Origin: Nephrocerus scutellatus
Taxonomy: Eukaryota > Arthropoda > Insecta > Diptera > Pipunculidae
Direction of reading: 5' to 3'
DNA length: 64,000 bases
Assembly: GCA_947095585.1 (NCBI GenBank)
Contig: OX352761.1
Location: 19,173,277-19,237,276 of the forward strand
How positions within the stretch are numbered: the first letter of the stretch is position 1; every line of letters starts with the position of its first letter. The translations under genes and the position numbers were made by a program. Below are positions 32,601 to 43,700 of the stretch, one piece after another. The notes below the pieces were generated by a model. The model ran no database searches, was not told the origin of the DNA, and worked only from the letters and a program-made list of their open reading frames with translations.

Positions 32601-33504
32601 CTCATGTAAAAGCGGGATGCTAATGAAAAAAACTAACCGTAGGTGGTCAAACGGTACAACTTGCATAGCGACAAAACAGATCTGGTCCAAGCTGGATCAG
32701 AAATGCTCCAAGTGTTTGATCTCTCGGTGCTATTTTAGATGTCATCACTAGACACTGTCTCATAGGCAGGCATGCAGCAAGACTTAGAGTCTTCTCGAGA
32801 GTGAAGTTGCATGTATGCTGAGGAGGAGGAGACCATCATCCATCTTCTCTGTACTTGTCCAGCCCTCTCCTAAAAACGTAAACTCCATATGGGTACTTTC
32901 TTCTACAACGACACTAATAATCTCATCAACATTGACATTGATAGTCATCTACGCTTCATACGCAGCTCTATTTGGTTCATCAGAGTAGGTGGAGGGAATT
33001 TTTCCTGATCCGTGTGGTATCACAACGGACCATATCTGGTCTAAATGTGTCGGTTTCACTGACAACCACCTTAACCTGACTTAACCTAAGCTAAACAACT
33101 ACTGAAACTGTATATTAAAATGTATGTGTCATCTGTTAGCGCTATTTATCAAGCAGACAAAAATTTGCTTTGCAAATAATTGTTCCTTTGACTACCCACA
33201 ACTGCAATCTCAAACTATACAAATCACGCTGAAGTGTAGTTCAATTTTTTATCGCTCATAACATGATAACAGTGGAAGTCAGCTAGTCTCAGCAAAAATT
33301 TACTTATATTTTAAAAAAATTTACTGTACTTTCCTTATTCTCAATTGCAGACACATTGCTGAACTTTGGCGAAACGTAGGAGTTCGTCCAATTGTTTACA
33401 ATGTCAATTCACCGAATGAAAAGCGCTATTTCCAGAAAACCATGAAGACGCAGTATCTAACAGATTCATTACGATCCGAACCACACCTCATAATGAAGGC
33501 TTAA
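26700..33504 (+). CDS. GDE1-like glycerophosphodiester phosphodiesterase family protein, predicted catalytically inactive
   Basis: Five exons, 26700-27017, 27102-27274, 27382-27580, 30461-30636 and 33351-33504, splice in frame to 1020 bp and 339 residues, close to the length of animal GDE1. The N-terminus carries two hydrophobic segments (residues about 10-35 and 40-58), consistent with a membrane-anchored protein. The family hallmark follows: [14 protein letters not shown] at about residues 86-99, then the GxxxVxLD segment at the start of exon 2, and late TIM-barrel strands ending [10 protein letters not shown] and YLTDS (family: VGWTVN and ITD). GDE1 enzymes hydrolyse glycerophosphodiesters with a His of the HRG motif, a Glu and Asp in ExD, and a His-Asp pair. 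Here these read NHG, LLD and NR, so most catalytic positions are substituted and a non-enzymatic role is inferred. Introns 3 and 4 (2.9 and 2.7 kb) are transposon-filled. Confidence 0.9.
28165..28460 (-). mobile_element. LINE C-terminal fragment
   Basis: The minus strand reads [20 protein letters not shown], equivalent to [18 protein letters not shown] of the Jockey-like family here, but from a more diverged element. Confidence 0.6.
29160..29345 (+). repeat. Interspersed repeat, inverted partner of 20586-20760
   Basis: Shares cgacgattggtta, gaaaggaccccaatacctat and ggatcacttggatccact with the reverse complement of 20586-20760. Non-coding. Confidence 0.7.
30895..33085 (+). mobile_element. LOA/R1-like non-LTR retrotransposon, RT to RNase H and zinc-finger end (GDE1-like intron 4)
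   Basis: Broken plus-strand frames give [25 protein letters not shown] sequence, [59 protein letters not shown], an RNase H ([34 protein letters not shown]) and a CCHC-like end ([14 protein letters not shown]), then a 3' tail of TTAACCTGACTTAACCTAA. It is in the same orientation as the host gene and mutated throughout. A second copy lies at 52625-54265. Confidence 0.85.
30938..30994. repeat. 20-bp hairpin at the start of the LOA-like copy
   Basis: TTATGGAGAGAAGTGAACGT (30938-30957) is followed after 17 bases by its reverse complement with one mismatch (30975-30994). The second LOA-like copy lacks this structure at the equivalent place. Confidence 0.75.
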
Positions 33505-34440
33505 TAAAGCGGCGACTAAACATTTTAATGTTTTGTAATTATGTACTCGGAAAAGAAAAAACCAATTTACCTTTTATACTCCACAATCGATATACGGAAA
33601 CGATAAATTATTATCGTGCGAACCGAAGCAAGAGAAGAAGAAAAAACTACTGCATTTATGCTTGAGCCTTTTATTCAGACAAACCAACCCACGGTACTGC
33701 AACCGTAACCTGTAAAAGTCTTTATTTCTATACGTCCGTTTGAACCTTTAACCAGATTGATTGTGTCTTAGCCAGGTGATGGTGTGGAAGCTAACAAATC
33801 ATACTCGTCGCTTCTACAACCGGTGTCCAAACAACAAATTACTGTCACCAAAAAAATGCAGGTTCAAAAGAAACGTTTAAGTATTACATATAAGTAAATC
33901 ACAAAGATTGTTTTTTTTTACATTACACATTACGTCGTTGTTTTTATTTATATTCATTTTGTCAGATTTAATATTTAGTTTATAGTTTGCTATGCACATA
34001 CAATGAATGCGCTTTAAACGCAAAGACCATGCCATTTATCATTTTGTTATTTATTCATTTTTATCGAATAAGTTTATTATGTGTTATCAAGCGGTTCTAA
34101 GCCACATTCAAATTTTTTATGTTATTATTTTAGAGGTGCAGTATATTAAGTATGAATATGTAATAGTTTCGTTTTCCTACAAATGTTTTTAAAAAAAAAA
34201 CACCGAAAAAACATAAGTCATTTTAAAATGCTTTTAAATGCTTAACTTTTTTCTGTTCATTAAAAAAAAGCTTTATTATTTAAGGGGTTTTTCATGTAAA
34301 GTTCTTATACATTGAGAACAGAGTGCAAAACAAAAATCAATTTTCAAAAAGCCGAAATCTTTGAAATAAAGTACAAATAAATACAACATTTTCTACTTTC
34401 ATTGTATTTTTCATAAATTGATTGCTTACTTTACTTATAC
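33505..34440 (+). other. 3' flank and probable 3' UTR of the GDE1-like gene
   Basis: No gene seen. AT-rich with poly-A signals near its end, annotated separately. Confidence 0.4.
34365..34381 (+). other. Paired polyadenylation signals downstream of the GDE1-like gene
   Basis: Two AATAAA motifs (34365-34370 and 34376-34381) are followed by a T/GT-rich stretch and would give a 3' UTR of about 0.9 kb. Another AATAAA overlaps the stop codon at 33503-33508 and could give a very short alternative 3' UTR. The intervening 33505-34364 holds no gene that I can see. Confidence 0.45.
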
Positions 34441-36230
34441 TTATGTCCTATATCCACTTGTGGGTCCTAGGGGCTCTACTACGCCTACGCGCCATCGCGT
34501 TCCTGGCAATGAGCTTCAGCTCTCTCTATAAATCGTCCCCAATTGTCGTGCTCCCTCCTCAACTGTTCTGCGCCATGTATTTCTCGGACGACCCGTTCTT
34601 CTACCATCCTGCGATAACGGATTCCATTGCATTGCGTAGTTTGCTATGGAACTGTCGCCTTTTCAGAGTGTATGACCAATCCATTGCCACTTCCGTCGTT
34701 GGATGGTTGTGCCTATTGTTTCCTGACACGTTCTCTGGTAAAGATGTTCGTTAGAGATACGTTTAGGCCAGAAAACCCTTAAGATGTTCCGTAGGCACCC
34801 ATTTACGAACGTTTGTAATCTTTTTGTGATAGTAACGGTCACCTTTCAAGTGCTGCACCCATACAACAGCACAGATTCAACATTTGAACGGAACAGTCGT
34901 AGCTTGGTGTTTAAGCTGATCGCATTGCTTCGCCATATCATGGACATCATTCCAAACACCAATTTTGCTTTGCCGATTCGGTTGACAATGTCCTGTTCGG
35001 TTCCACCTTCGGTCGAGGCAATACTCCCAAGATATTGGAAACTCTCTACTCTCTCTACCTCTACCGGTTGTCCAGCAATGTTAACTTGAGTTATTGCCGA
35101 GGTTGGTGATTTTGGTTTTGGCAGTATTAATCTTCAAACCCGCAACATTTGCCTCCCTTCCACATTTGTTGTCCTTTGTTGCAGCTCCGTAATCCTGTTT
35201 GAGAGTAAACAAACGCCCTCAGCGAAGTCCAGATGTTTGAGTTGAGAGTCCAACGAATTCCTCCGTTTTCAGTAGATAAAGCTGCGCGAAGCACATCGCT
35301 AATCACCAACAAAAAAGTATTGGCTATAGAATGCAACCATGTCGTACCCCACTTAGGATATCGAATTCCTCTATGCAGCACATGACATTTAAAGCTATCA
35401 TAGGTTGCTTTAATAATAGCTATTAGTTTATCGGGTATACCTCTCCTGCGCAGGGCGAGCCAGATTAATTGTCTGTGGACACTGTAAAACGCCTTCTCAA
35501 AATCGATGAACAGCAGGTGATCGGAATCCAACGCACTGTTCAATAATGATCCGCAGGGTGTTCATGTGGTCTACACAGGAGGAGCCAGTGCGGAAACCAG
35601 CTTGCTCGGCATCGAGTGCATCTTCCAGATGTTCCTTAATTAGCTCAAGTACTTCTTTGGCTATTACCTTTGCAACTGCAGGAAGAACGCAAATGCCTAT
35701 CCAGTTTTCACACTCCATAAGGCAACCTTTTTTAGGGAGGTTGACAATCATTCCCTTCTTCCACTCGTCGGGGAAACTTTCTGCCTCCCAAGCTCTCTCT
35801 AAAAGAAGCTCTGCGAGTATACCATCTAGTCCTACCGACTTGTTGTTTTTCAGTGCGTTGATCGCGGTAGCGATCTCATCTTGACTGGGAGTTGAGGTGC
35901 GAATTCGGGAAATTGTTACTTCCGGCAGCTCCGTTTGATTTGGGTGTATATCGTTGGCGAATACACGGTTAAGGACCGTAGAGAAATGCTCCTTCCATCG
36001 CTTGAGCTGATCCTCTTCTGAAACGAGTACGGCCCCATCTAGGCCTTTCACCGGATGTTGACTAGAGCGGTGACCACCTGTCAGCTCTTTGGTGATTCTG
36101 TAAACGGTTCTGTTATCGCACATGCTCGCTGCTTTCTCTGAGACCCATTCCGCTTCGATGGCAGTGTTTTCCACATTCTGTAACTCTGTTTTTGATTCGG
36201 CTTTTGGAATAGGCAAAACTGGGCTCGGGG
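34440..36230 (-). mobile_element. RTE-like non-LTR retrotransposon, inserted into an older LINE
   Basis: The minus strand encodes DNRTVYRITKELTGGH, EDQLKRWKEHFSTVLNR, EIATAINALKNNKSVGLDGI, FPDEWKKGMIVNLPKKGCL, EQAGFRTGSSCVDHMNTLRI and, in a shifted frame, LLFIDFEKAFYSVHRQLIWL, then a degraded C-terminus down to ~34440. Its RT is distinct from the RTE-like copies at 1370 and 24190. Confidence 0.82.
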
Positions 36231-36800
36231 CCAGTGAAGTCTTTTTATTTTGTTTAGTTTTGAGCATGTCGTTGTTTGGACACCAAATCAAGGCCAGGTA
36301 TGTAATCCTGGGTCTAATGATATTTTGGTAAGGCCATAAGGTAATTTGCGGGTTTATTTCCCACGTTTTGTTAAACATGCGTTGGCAGGTAAAGTAACCA
36401 TGTCAGTTTTTTATCAAACACGACCCCTAGGTATTTGGCTTATGGCATTAATTTAAGGGTTTTGCCTTGGAATTGTAGTGCTGGAAGCGTTCTTTTTTGC
36501 CTTTTTATGAAAAGTGTGCACTTTTTTTTCTGGATTGACGCTTAGGCCAGCCTCTTTGCACCAGTCTTTCACGAGTTTGGTAGCAAATTGCATCCGTTCT
36601 GTTAGCGTGCTCTCGAATTTGCCTCGAACCATTAGAACTAGATCATCTGAATAGCTAATGTTTGCTAAGCCGTTATTATTTAGCCTGTCCATCACTAATA
36701 GCTACAGAAGAGGCGACAGGACACCGCCTTGTGGGCAGCCTCTGGTTGCCGCTATTGTGATGGTCTCGTCACCGAACGAGGCCTGACTTTTGCGCATGGT
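36230..36800 (-). mobile_element. LOA/R1-like RT fragment
   Basis: The minus strand gives a GCPQGGVLSP-type box, YSDDLVLMVRGKFESTLTER, CKEAGLSVNPEKK and TWEINPQITLWPYQNIIRP. The YADD box reads YSDD. It is interrupted at about 36230 by RTE-like sequence, so the 293-codon frame 35497-36378 is a chimera of the two elements. Confidence 0.75.
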
Positions 36801-37570
36801 TATGTCCCATCCTAGGATAGATATACAAGTAGTGGTTCTATTATTTTATTCCTCGCTGAGTAAGAGATGTCTACGCACATGTGTTTCAAATGATTGCAGA
36901 TAATACAAATGCGGAAACACAGAGTCGGCAATTCATTCCACATAATTATTGTGCGGCTAAACAAGAAACTTCTGAATTGATTGTTACGTCCGAAAATAGG
37001 CTTAATGGTAGGCCCGTTGGCTCGAGTTGATGCGTTGATGACGTTGATGAGTTTTCGCGATATTGACGTCACCAATAAGATTTATGGCGAAGTTCTGAAC
37101 TCTGTCTAGGAGATGTAATGTGGTCTTGGGGCACCTGCCCAGACAATAGAGTTGTATTCATGTTTAGGGCGAATATAGGCCTTGTAAATAGTAACCAGTA
37201 TTCTTAGCGATGGCGAATATGTGGTCATTCAAACGAAGCTTGATGTTGAGGCACATACCGAGTATTGTGAGCATTTCAGTTTCTCTGATGCAGGATCCAT
37301 TCATGGATAAAGGTTGGTGGTTTAAATTACGCTTAGACGGCAGAAAATAGCATTGCTGTCGTCAGCGAAAGAATGAATCGGATTAGAAGTAGCGGATAGG
37401 AGATAATTAATGAAAATGAGAAAGTGTCGGAGACAAAACAGAGCCTTGAGGAACACCGGCGTTTATGGGGTAAACATTGGATTTGAAATTGTCCAATACG
37501 ACCTGGATTGAACGGTCAGAAAGGTAGTTCAGACAAGCATGGCTTGGAAATTCCACAGGCATTGATTTTT
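36790..37570 (-). mobile_element. Jockey-like LINE, RT C-terminal half
   Basis: The minus strand carries [18 protein letters not shown], a SFADDS-type box, and the signature IFGRNNQFRSFLFSRTIIMW with WNELPTLCF. It matches 14980-15700 of the longer copy and has frameshifts and stops. Confidence 0.8.
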
Positions 37571-38130
37571 TACAAGAGCTTGATGCCACACTCAAATGCA
37601 ACCGACTACAGCACTCCCAAAATATATTTTCCATGGAGTTTCCGACTTCTTAATCTTAATCTTTCAAAGTCCTACAAGCTACCTGACTCTGCTAGCATTT
37701 TCCAGGCGGAGATCTTAGCAATAAGGGAGGCATGCAGGGCCCTATCCAATAGTACCGAAATAGCGGGCAGGGGCAGTATTTGCGTAGACAGCCAATCTGC
37801 TATCAAAGCTATTGCAGCAAGCAACAGTTCTAAGCTCGTCAGGCAGTGCCAGGCCGAACTGGCTTCGATAAGCAAATGCATAGCCTTGGCCCTAGTTTGG
37901 GTGCCGGGGCACAGCTACATTGACGGCAATAAAAAAGCGGACGTAGTGGCGAAAAAGGGGCGTCACACCGGACATGGACTGCGCTGAGAAAGTCTGCTGT
38001 CCTTTGAGCTCCAGCAGGGAACGTGTTCTTCCCTTCCACCGCCAACCTAGGACATAATTCCACGGTCCTCTTCGGACACGAATTGTACGACATTTGGCAC
38101 AATTGATGTACTAGTATCAACTAATTGACG
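37500..38130 (+). mobile_element. LINE RNase H domain fragment
   Basis: A 159-codon frame reads SASIFQAEILAIREACRALS, ICVDSQSAIKAIAASNSS and LVWVPGHSYIDGNKKADVVA, the E-D-(VPGH)-D pattern of LOA/I-type RNase H. The N-terminal part is truncated against the antisense Jockey-like piece. Confidence 0.8.
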
Positions 38131-38271
38131 AGAGCTGAGCCTATCTTACACCCATGCTGATTTAATGGATTACGGTAACCGGTTGTATGACGCGCAGCTT
38201 CTCACCGAGCACCATAAACATTAGGAAGTAAGGCTGATGTACCAATGAAAATGGGTAATACCAGGGGACTG

Positions 38272-38610
38272 CTGATGTTACCAATGCTAGCGCTCTACCC
38301 GCATTTGGGTAGTAAACCACCAGCCATTACGTAGGTCAATGGATTCTCAACCAAAAGTTGGCCCAGACTAAGCTAACCTCCAAGGAGATCAACTTCATCT
38401 GTGGGCGGAACCAACTCCCGTAGTAAGAACGCGACCTTGGTGAGATTTGACATCAAAGGCCTCAGTTCGTTCTGTATGAGTGCTTGGGCGAAGCAAAGCT
38501 AACCCTGGCAGCACATCATCCGCAACCTCGATTCCAATCATTTGTCAATATGATAACATGCTATCCTAGGCCTCACAGGATAGAAACTATCCCAGGCACA
38601 TCACAGCCCA
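38272..38610 (+). repeat. Copy 1 of a ~340-bp direct repeat
   Basis: It starts gatgttaccaatgctagcgc, followed by ctctacccgcattt and gtagtaaaccaccagcca. Later blocks are ccaaaagttggcccagact, gtgggcgg, gcgaagcaaagctaaccctgg and gctatcctaggcc. The same blocks, in order, form copy 2 at 39002-39335. Confidence 0.85.
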
Positions 38611-39001
38611 TCAAGTTGTTACGACTGAGCTAATAAATACGAAAAGACCACCCACCCAATCAAATTTTATCTAAGTACTACCCCTTTTTGATGGGGTCGC
38701 TTAAGTATGAAGACATTGCACATACTGAGCATACTAATTACCCGCCGCCCCTTTATTTTCCGTGGTAAAGCCTCGCACCCTACCCATATATAGGGTATGA
38801 TGCAGCTGGACCCAGCCACGGGGAACATCACACGTGGAATAAAATGTCTTAGGATTAACGTGAACACTCCCAACAGACACGGATTAGTTATGGGACAATC
38901 AACGTCCATCTTAGACAGATGTGCCTATAATAATTCATTGGTTAGAGTAAATCCTTGTCGATCTTTTGTTCACGACAATCGCACCAGTAACATCAGGTGC
39001 A

Positions 39002-39335
39002 CCTCTGATGTTACCAATGCTAGCGCTCTACCCGCATTTAAGTAGTAAACCACCAGCCACTACGTAGGTCGAGCACAGAACGAAACTGGGTCTTCAACCA
39101 AAAGTTGGCCCAGACTCAGCTAACCTCCATGGAGATAAACCTCATCTGTGGGCGGGAATCAACTCCCTAAGTACCAACGCGACCTTGGTTAAATTTGACG
39201 TCGAAGGCCTTAGCTCGTTCAGTATGATTACCTAGGCGAAGCAAAGCTAACCCTGGCAGCACATCGTCCGGAACCCCATCATTTGTCACGAGGATAGGAC
39301 GCTATCCTAGGCCCCCTAGGATAGGCACATCACGT
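39002..39335 (+). repeat. Copy 2 of the ~340-bp direct repeat
   Basis: This aligns over its whole length with 38272-38610, at about 730 bp distance, with scattered substitutions and small indels. The 390-bp spacer between the copies is unrelated to the repeat. No coding capacity is evident. Confidence 0.85.
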
Positions 39336-39399
39336 TCCTGCAGTGTACGACCAGGCTACTAAATTCGAAGACAGTGCCCATTCTAGATAGATAAGCTGA

Positions 39400-39950
39400 A
39401 AGAAATGCAACCCATCCCACGTGCCACACGCGGAACATAAAAATTTATATTTTGGACCGACACTTACAAAATTTCAGCTTTTAGGTCATGTGGAAGGTCG
39501 AAATAAAAAAATTTAACCCAATACACGCACCACACGCGAAACGCGTCACACGAGGAATATAAAAAAATGCTATTTTGGACTTAAGACACTCACAAAATTT
39601 CAGCTCTCAAAGTCGTGTAGAAGGTGGTTAAAAAGTACCTCAAAGTTGTCGAAAATACAGGCAAAAAGGGGGTCAAGATAACTAATTTTTTTTTTAAAAA
39701 ATCCACCAAGCTGATCTCCAGATCTTTGATAGATATATCCAGAGTGGTTGCAATAATCACGGACCACTTGCTGCAATTGTCGTGTAGAAGGTGGTTAAAA
39801 AGGACCTCAAAGTAAGTAGTCGAAAATAAAGACAAAAAGGGGTCAAGTTAAATAATTTGTTTTTAAAATTTCACCGAGCTGATCTCCAGATCTTGGAAAG
39901 ATATATACAGAGTGGTGAAAATAATCACGGAGCACTTGCTGCTGTGCAGC
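39400..39950 (+). repeat. Tandemly duplicated repeat, ~167-bp period
   Basis: The block gtcgtgtagaaggtggttaa (followed by aaag) begins near 39611 and again near 39778, with aaaaaggggtcaagtt/ataa and ccgagctgatctccagatct following in each. The left part shares the CACACGCG blocks of the repeat at 3280-3526. Confidence 0.75.
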
Positions 39951-40265
39951 GGTGCAGCCACGCGGACAACTGGGAATCCCTCACAATATCCTTTGCACGA
40001 GTTGCTTCGATGTGAATTTCATTCATTTTCTTTGCAAGTGTCTGGCACTTGCGGCTCTCTGTTTCCGCAAATTGAGTCATCCCTTCTTTTCTGAATTGAA
40101 GGAGCTTTCAGAGTACGGCATCACCGATCTGATTTCGTACCCCAATGCTACAGGTTGGATACACAACCATCTTTCTTTCCATTGGATCTCCCGAGGACTG
40201 TGGTAGCACTAAAGCGTTATTTGAAGACGGCGCCAAGTCGGCGAGGACCGCCACTCTACCTACCT
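39940..40265 (+). mobile_element. LINE 3' end (C-terminal zinc-finger region and 3' UTR)
   Basis: Frames read NFIHFLCKCLALAALCFRKL, FFSELKELSEYGITDLISY, ATGWIHN and SHWISRGLW, the C-terminal end of LOA/R1-like elements, followed by a G/C-rich 3' UTR (ggcgccaagtcggcgaggac). Confidence 0.7.
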
Positions 40266-40758
40266 AGATAGAGATACCACCTAATAGAAGTGAAATATAA
40301 GTTTTAAGTAATTGAGTGTAAATATGGGAACCTTTGCTATCTTTGCTTTTTGTTCATTGAGTTGTAATATGTGAATTAATCAACTTGTGTTGTGTTTTGA
40401 TTGGCAAAATCCATTACGAACTCTAGAAAGACAAAATTTCGTAAATATATTGTTTTTGATTAAATTGATAGATCAGCTTGAAATATTTTGATTACATTAT
40501 ATATTTATATAAAGATTATAACAACAAAAGCTAAATACTACTAAAATGTTTCAAATGCATACAAAAAAACCGTTAACGTTTTAAAATAAACAATATCAAT
40601 AGAAATAAAAATGCCAAAATTAGTTCTTCGTTCGTTTTGGCTCAGTTTTCAAGTTCAACATCGACTACCTCCTTGACTGCGGATGAGTCGCCTTCTGAAG
40701 AGTGAGTCCATCCATTTATGCAGTCAAGTTTATCTCATAAATACTGATAAACTTAAGT
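40266..40758. other. 3' flank of the giant FHA gene
   Basis: AT-rich. No minus-strand consensus AATAAA is obvious immediately after the stop, so the 3' end is undefined. Confidence 0.4.
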
Positions 40759-43700
40759 TTACTGCAATTTGCGTGTTCTTTTATTAGAAATGGGAATTGA
40801 ATCATTCGCAATTTCCTTGCGATCGTCTATTGTCACTTTGCGGCCTCGCTTTCTGGCTATTGGCTGAGTGGTTTTATTTTCCTCAATGCTAGAACCATTC
40901 TGCGCGGTTGTTTCTCCAGCATTGTCTTTATCGTGTGTTGTTAATTCGACTTTCTCGGGAGCATGTCGACCTCTACGAGTGGCTGCTTTGACGACAGGAG
41001 TTCCATCTTGTTCAGGCACATCAATTACCTTAGGTTTGCGACCTCTTTTTCCGGGAATTGGTGTAGATGTTTCAGCATTGAGATTAATTTCTTGACAATC
41101 GTCATGTTCATCTTTAGATTTACCAGGAGCTTCAACTTTTTCCACCTGACTTTCGTTTAAATCGCCTTTCTTTGTGGCAGGTCGTCCTCTTCGTGTTTTG
41201 CGTATGACTGCAGAATGACCATCATTGTCTTTTGGCGGCAATGTGGTAGATTCTTCAGGCACCAAATTGTTCAGAGATTTCCTTTTTTTGTTGGAATGCT
41301 TTGTTAATTCAGTCTTTTCTGTTACCTGCTGTTCAACAAAGTTAGTACCGAAGCTTTGCTCGTCAAGTATTTCTGAGAAATCATTCTTCCTGCGTGTTGG
41401 TCGTCCTCTGCGTGTATGTGGAACATCTATGTTATTTTCTGTGCTGTCGGTCGTTTCCACTGTTTCTGTGCTTCCATCACGTGTTTTAGAAACGTCTTGC
41501 TTGGCTGCAGGTTGTCTCTTAGGTGTGCGACTAATTGCAAGAAGAGGCGTTTTTTCAAGCTCATCGATTATCGCCTTGCGTCCTCTTCTCTTTGGGATGG
41601 GTGTAGATGTTTCTGTTGTATTCGCAATTAAACCAATGTGTCCTGAATCATGCTCTGTTGGCATCTTCAACTTTTTTATTTGTACATCATCTTGTGATTC
41701 CAATACTTTCTTAACTGCGCGTCGCCCACCTCCTTTACGGGCAGATTGATTGAGGTGAGAAGAATTTTCGGCAGTAGACAAATGAGCCGATAAATTTGAG
41801 TCCTGCTGTTTAGTTGTGTCTACTACCGGTGGTGGATCAACAAGTATGCCTGGATTTTTAATTGTCTTTGCTGTAGGATGGCCTCTACGTATGGAGGAAG
41901 TTTTAACGGACTCTTGCTGATTAGTCGTAATTTTGCTTTCTATTTTTCTAGGAAGTGGCGAAACTGTTTCATCGAGTTCATCTAGAACAGAAAGATTTGA
42001 TACATTGCTTTCTCTTGGCTTTTTCGGTGTTGGTTCTTCAACTTCCTTCAGATTTTCTGCGGCATTTATTTCTAATACATCTGCTGTCTTAGTCGCCGGT
42101 AGTATACCTCTGCGTTTGGCTCGACCAGTAACGGGAGGGGATTTTTCGGGTTTACTGTCACCTACAACCTGAATAGAAAGATTTGATACATTGCTTTCTT
42201 TTGGCTTTTTCTTGATTGCAGTACGTCCCTTGTGTGTGGTTTGCACAACGACCATGGGGTTTTCATGTTCAAACTCATCTACCCTGATTTGACGACCTCT
42301 TCTCTTAGGACGCAGACTTACTTCAGACGTTGAACTCTGATCAGATTTAGATATTTCCAACTTCATAGAGGTTTCGAGGACTTCTTCGTCATGTGTTCCC
42401 GATGCCTCACCCTTCTTAGCTGGAGGTCGACCTCTGCGTGTAGCTTGTAAAATGACGGGAGTTTTTTCAGGTTCATCTATCGCAGTTTTATGTCCTCTTC
42501 TTTTAGGTTGTATTGAAGCTGTTTCAGCCGTTGCATCTTGAACAGAAATATTTAAATCTTTTCTTTCCTGTAATTTCTTTTGTTCAGGGTCTGATTTTTC
42601 CGTTTCCATAGACGTTTTGGCATTTTCTTCATCATGTGTTTCTGATGAATCATCTCTCTTGGCTGCAGCTCGTCCTTTGCGCGTTGCTCGACTAACGACG
42701 GGAGTTTTTTCAGCTTCATCTATCGTAATTTTACGGCCTCTTCTCCTTGGATAATTTACAGCAGTTTCTGACGACGTTACTCCTATAGAAGGATCCACGT
42801 TGCTTTCTCCTAATTGTATTTGTATGTCCTGATTGGAAGGCTCTACCGGTTTTGAGGATGTCACAGTATTTTCTTGAACATGGGGTGTTTCTGTTTTGGC
42901 TGCAGGTCGTCCTCTGCGCGTTGCTCGAACAGCGACGGGAGTTTTTATAGGTTCATCTATCGTTATTTTACGACCTCTTCGTCGTGGTTGGTTTAGAACT
43001 GCTTCTGACATTGTAACTGCAACAGAAGGGTCCAAATCATTGCTTTCTGCTAATTGTTGTTGATCAACTATGACTGGATGAGTCTCTATCGGCTTAGATG
43101 AAGTCTTAGTATTTTCTTCATCTTGTGTTTCTGATGAATCATCTCGCTTGACTACAGGTCGTCCTCTGCGCTTTGCTTGAACAGTGACGGGAGTATTTTC
43201 AGTTTCATCTATTATCAATTTAGGACCTCTTTGTGTTCTTTCTTCTAATTGTTCTTGATCAACTACGACTAGATGAGGCTCTATTGGCTTAGATGAAGTC
43301 TTAGGATTTTCTTCATCGTGTGTTTCTGATGAATCATCTCGCTTGGCTACATGTCGTCCTCTGCGCGTTGATCGAACAGCGACAGGAGTTTTTTCAGGTT
43401 CATCTATCATCAATTTACGACCTCTTCGACGTGGTTGGTTTAGAGCTACTTCTGACGTTGTAACTGCAACAGAATGGTCCAAATCTTTGCTTCCTTCTAT
43501 TTGTTTTTCATCAACTACGTCTTGATGAGAGGGTTCTACCGCTTTGGATGAAGCTACAGTATTTTCTTCGTCGTGTATTTCTGATGAATTATCTGTCTTG
43601 GCTGCAGCTCGACCTCTGCGTTTTGCTCGAACAACAACGGGAGTTTTTTCAGGTTCATCTATCGTCATTTTACGACCTCTTCTTCTTGGATGATTAACGG

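Noticed and set aside
34422..35089. Two plus-strand frames of 110 and 101 codons
   Set aside because: They are antisense to the degraded C-terminal part of the RTE-like element.
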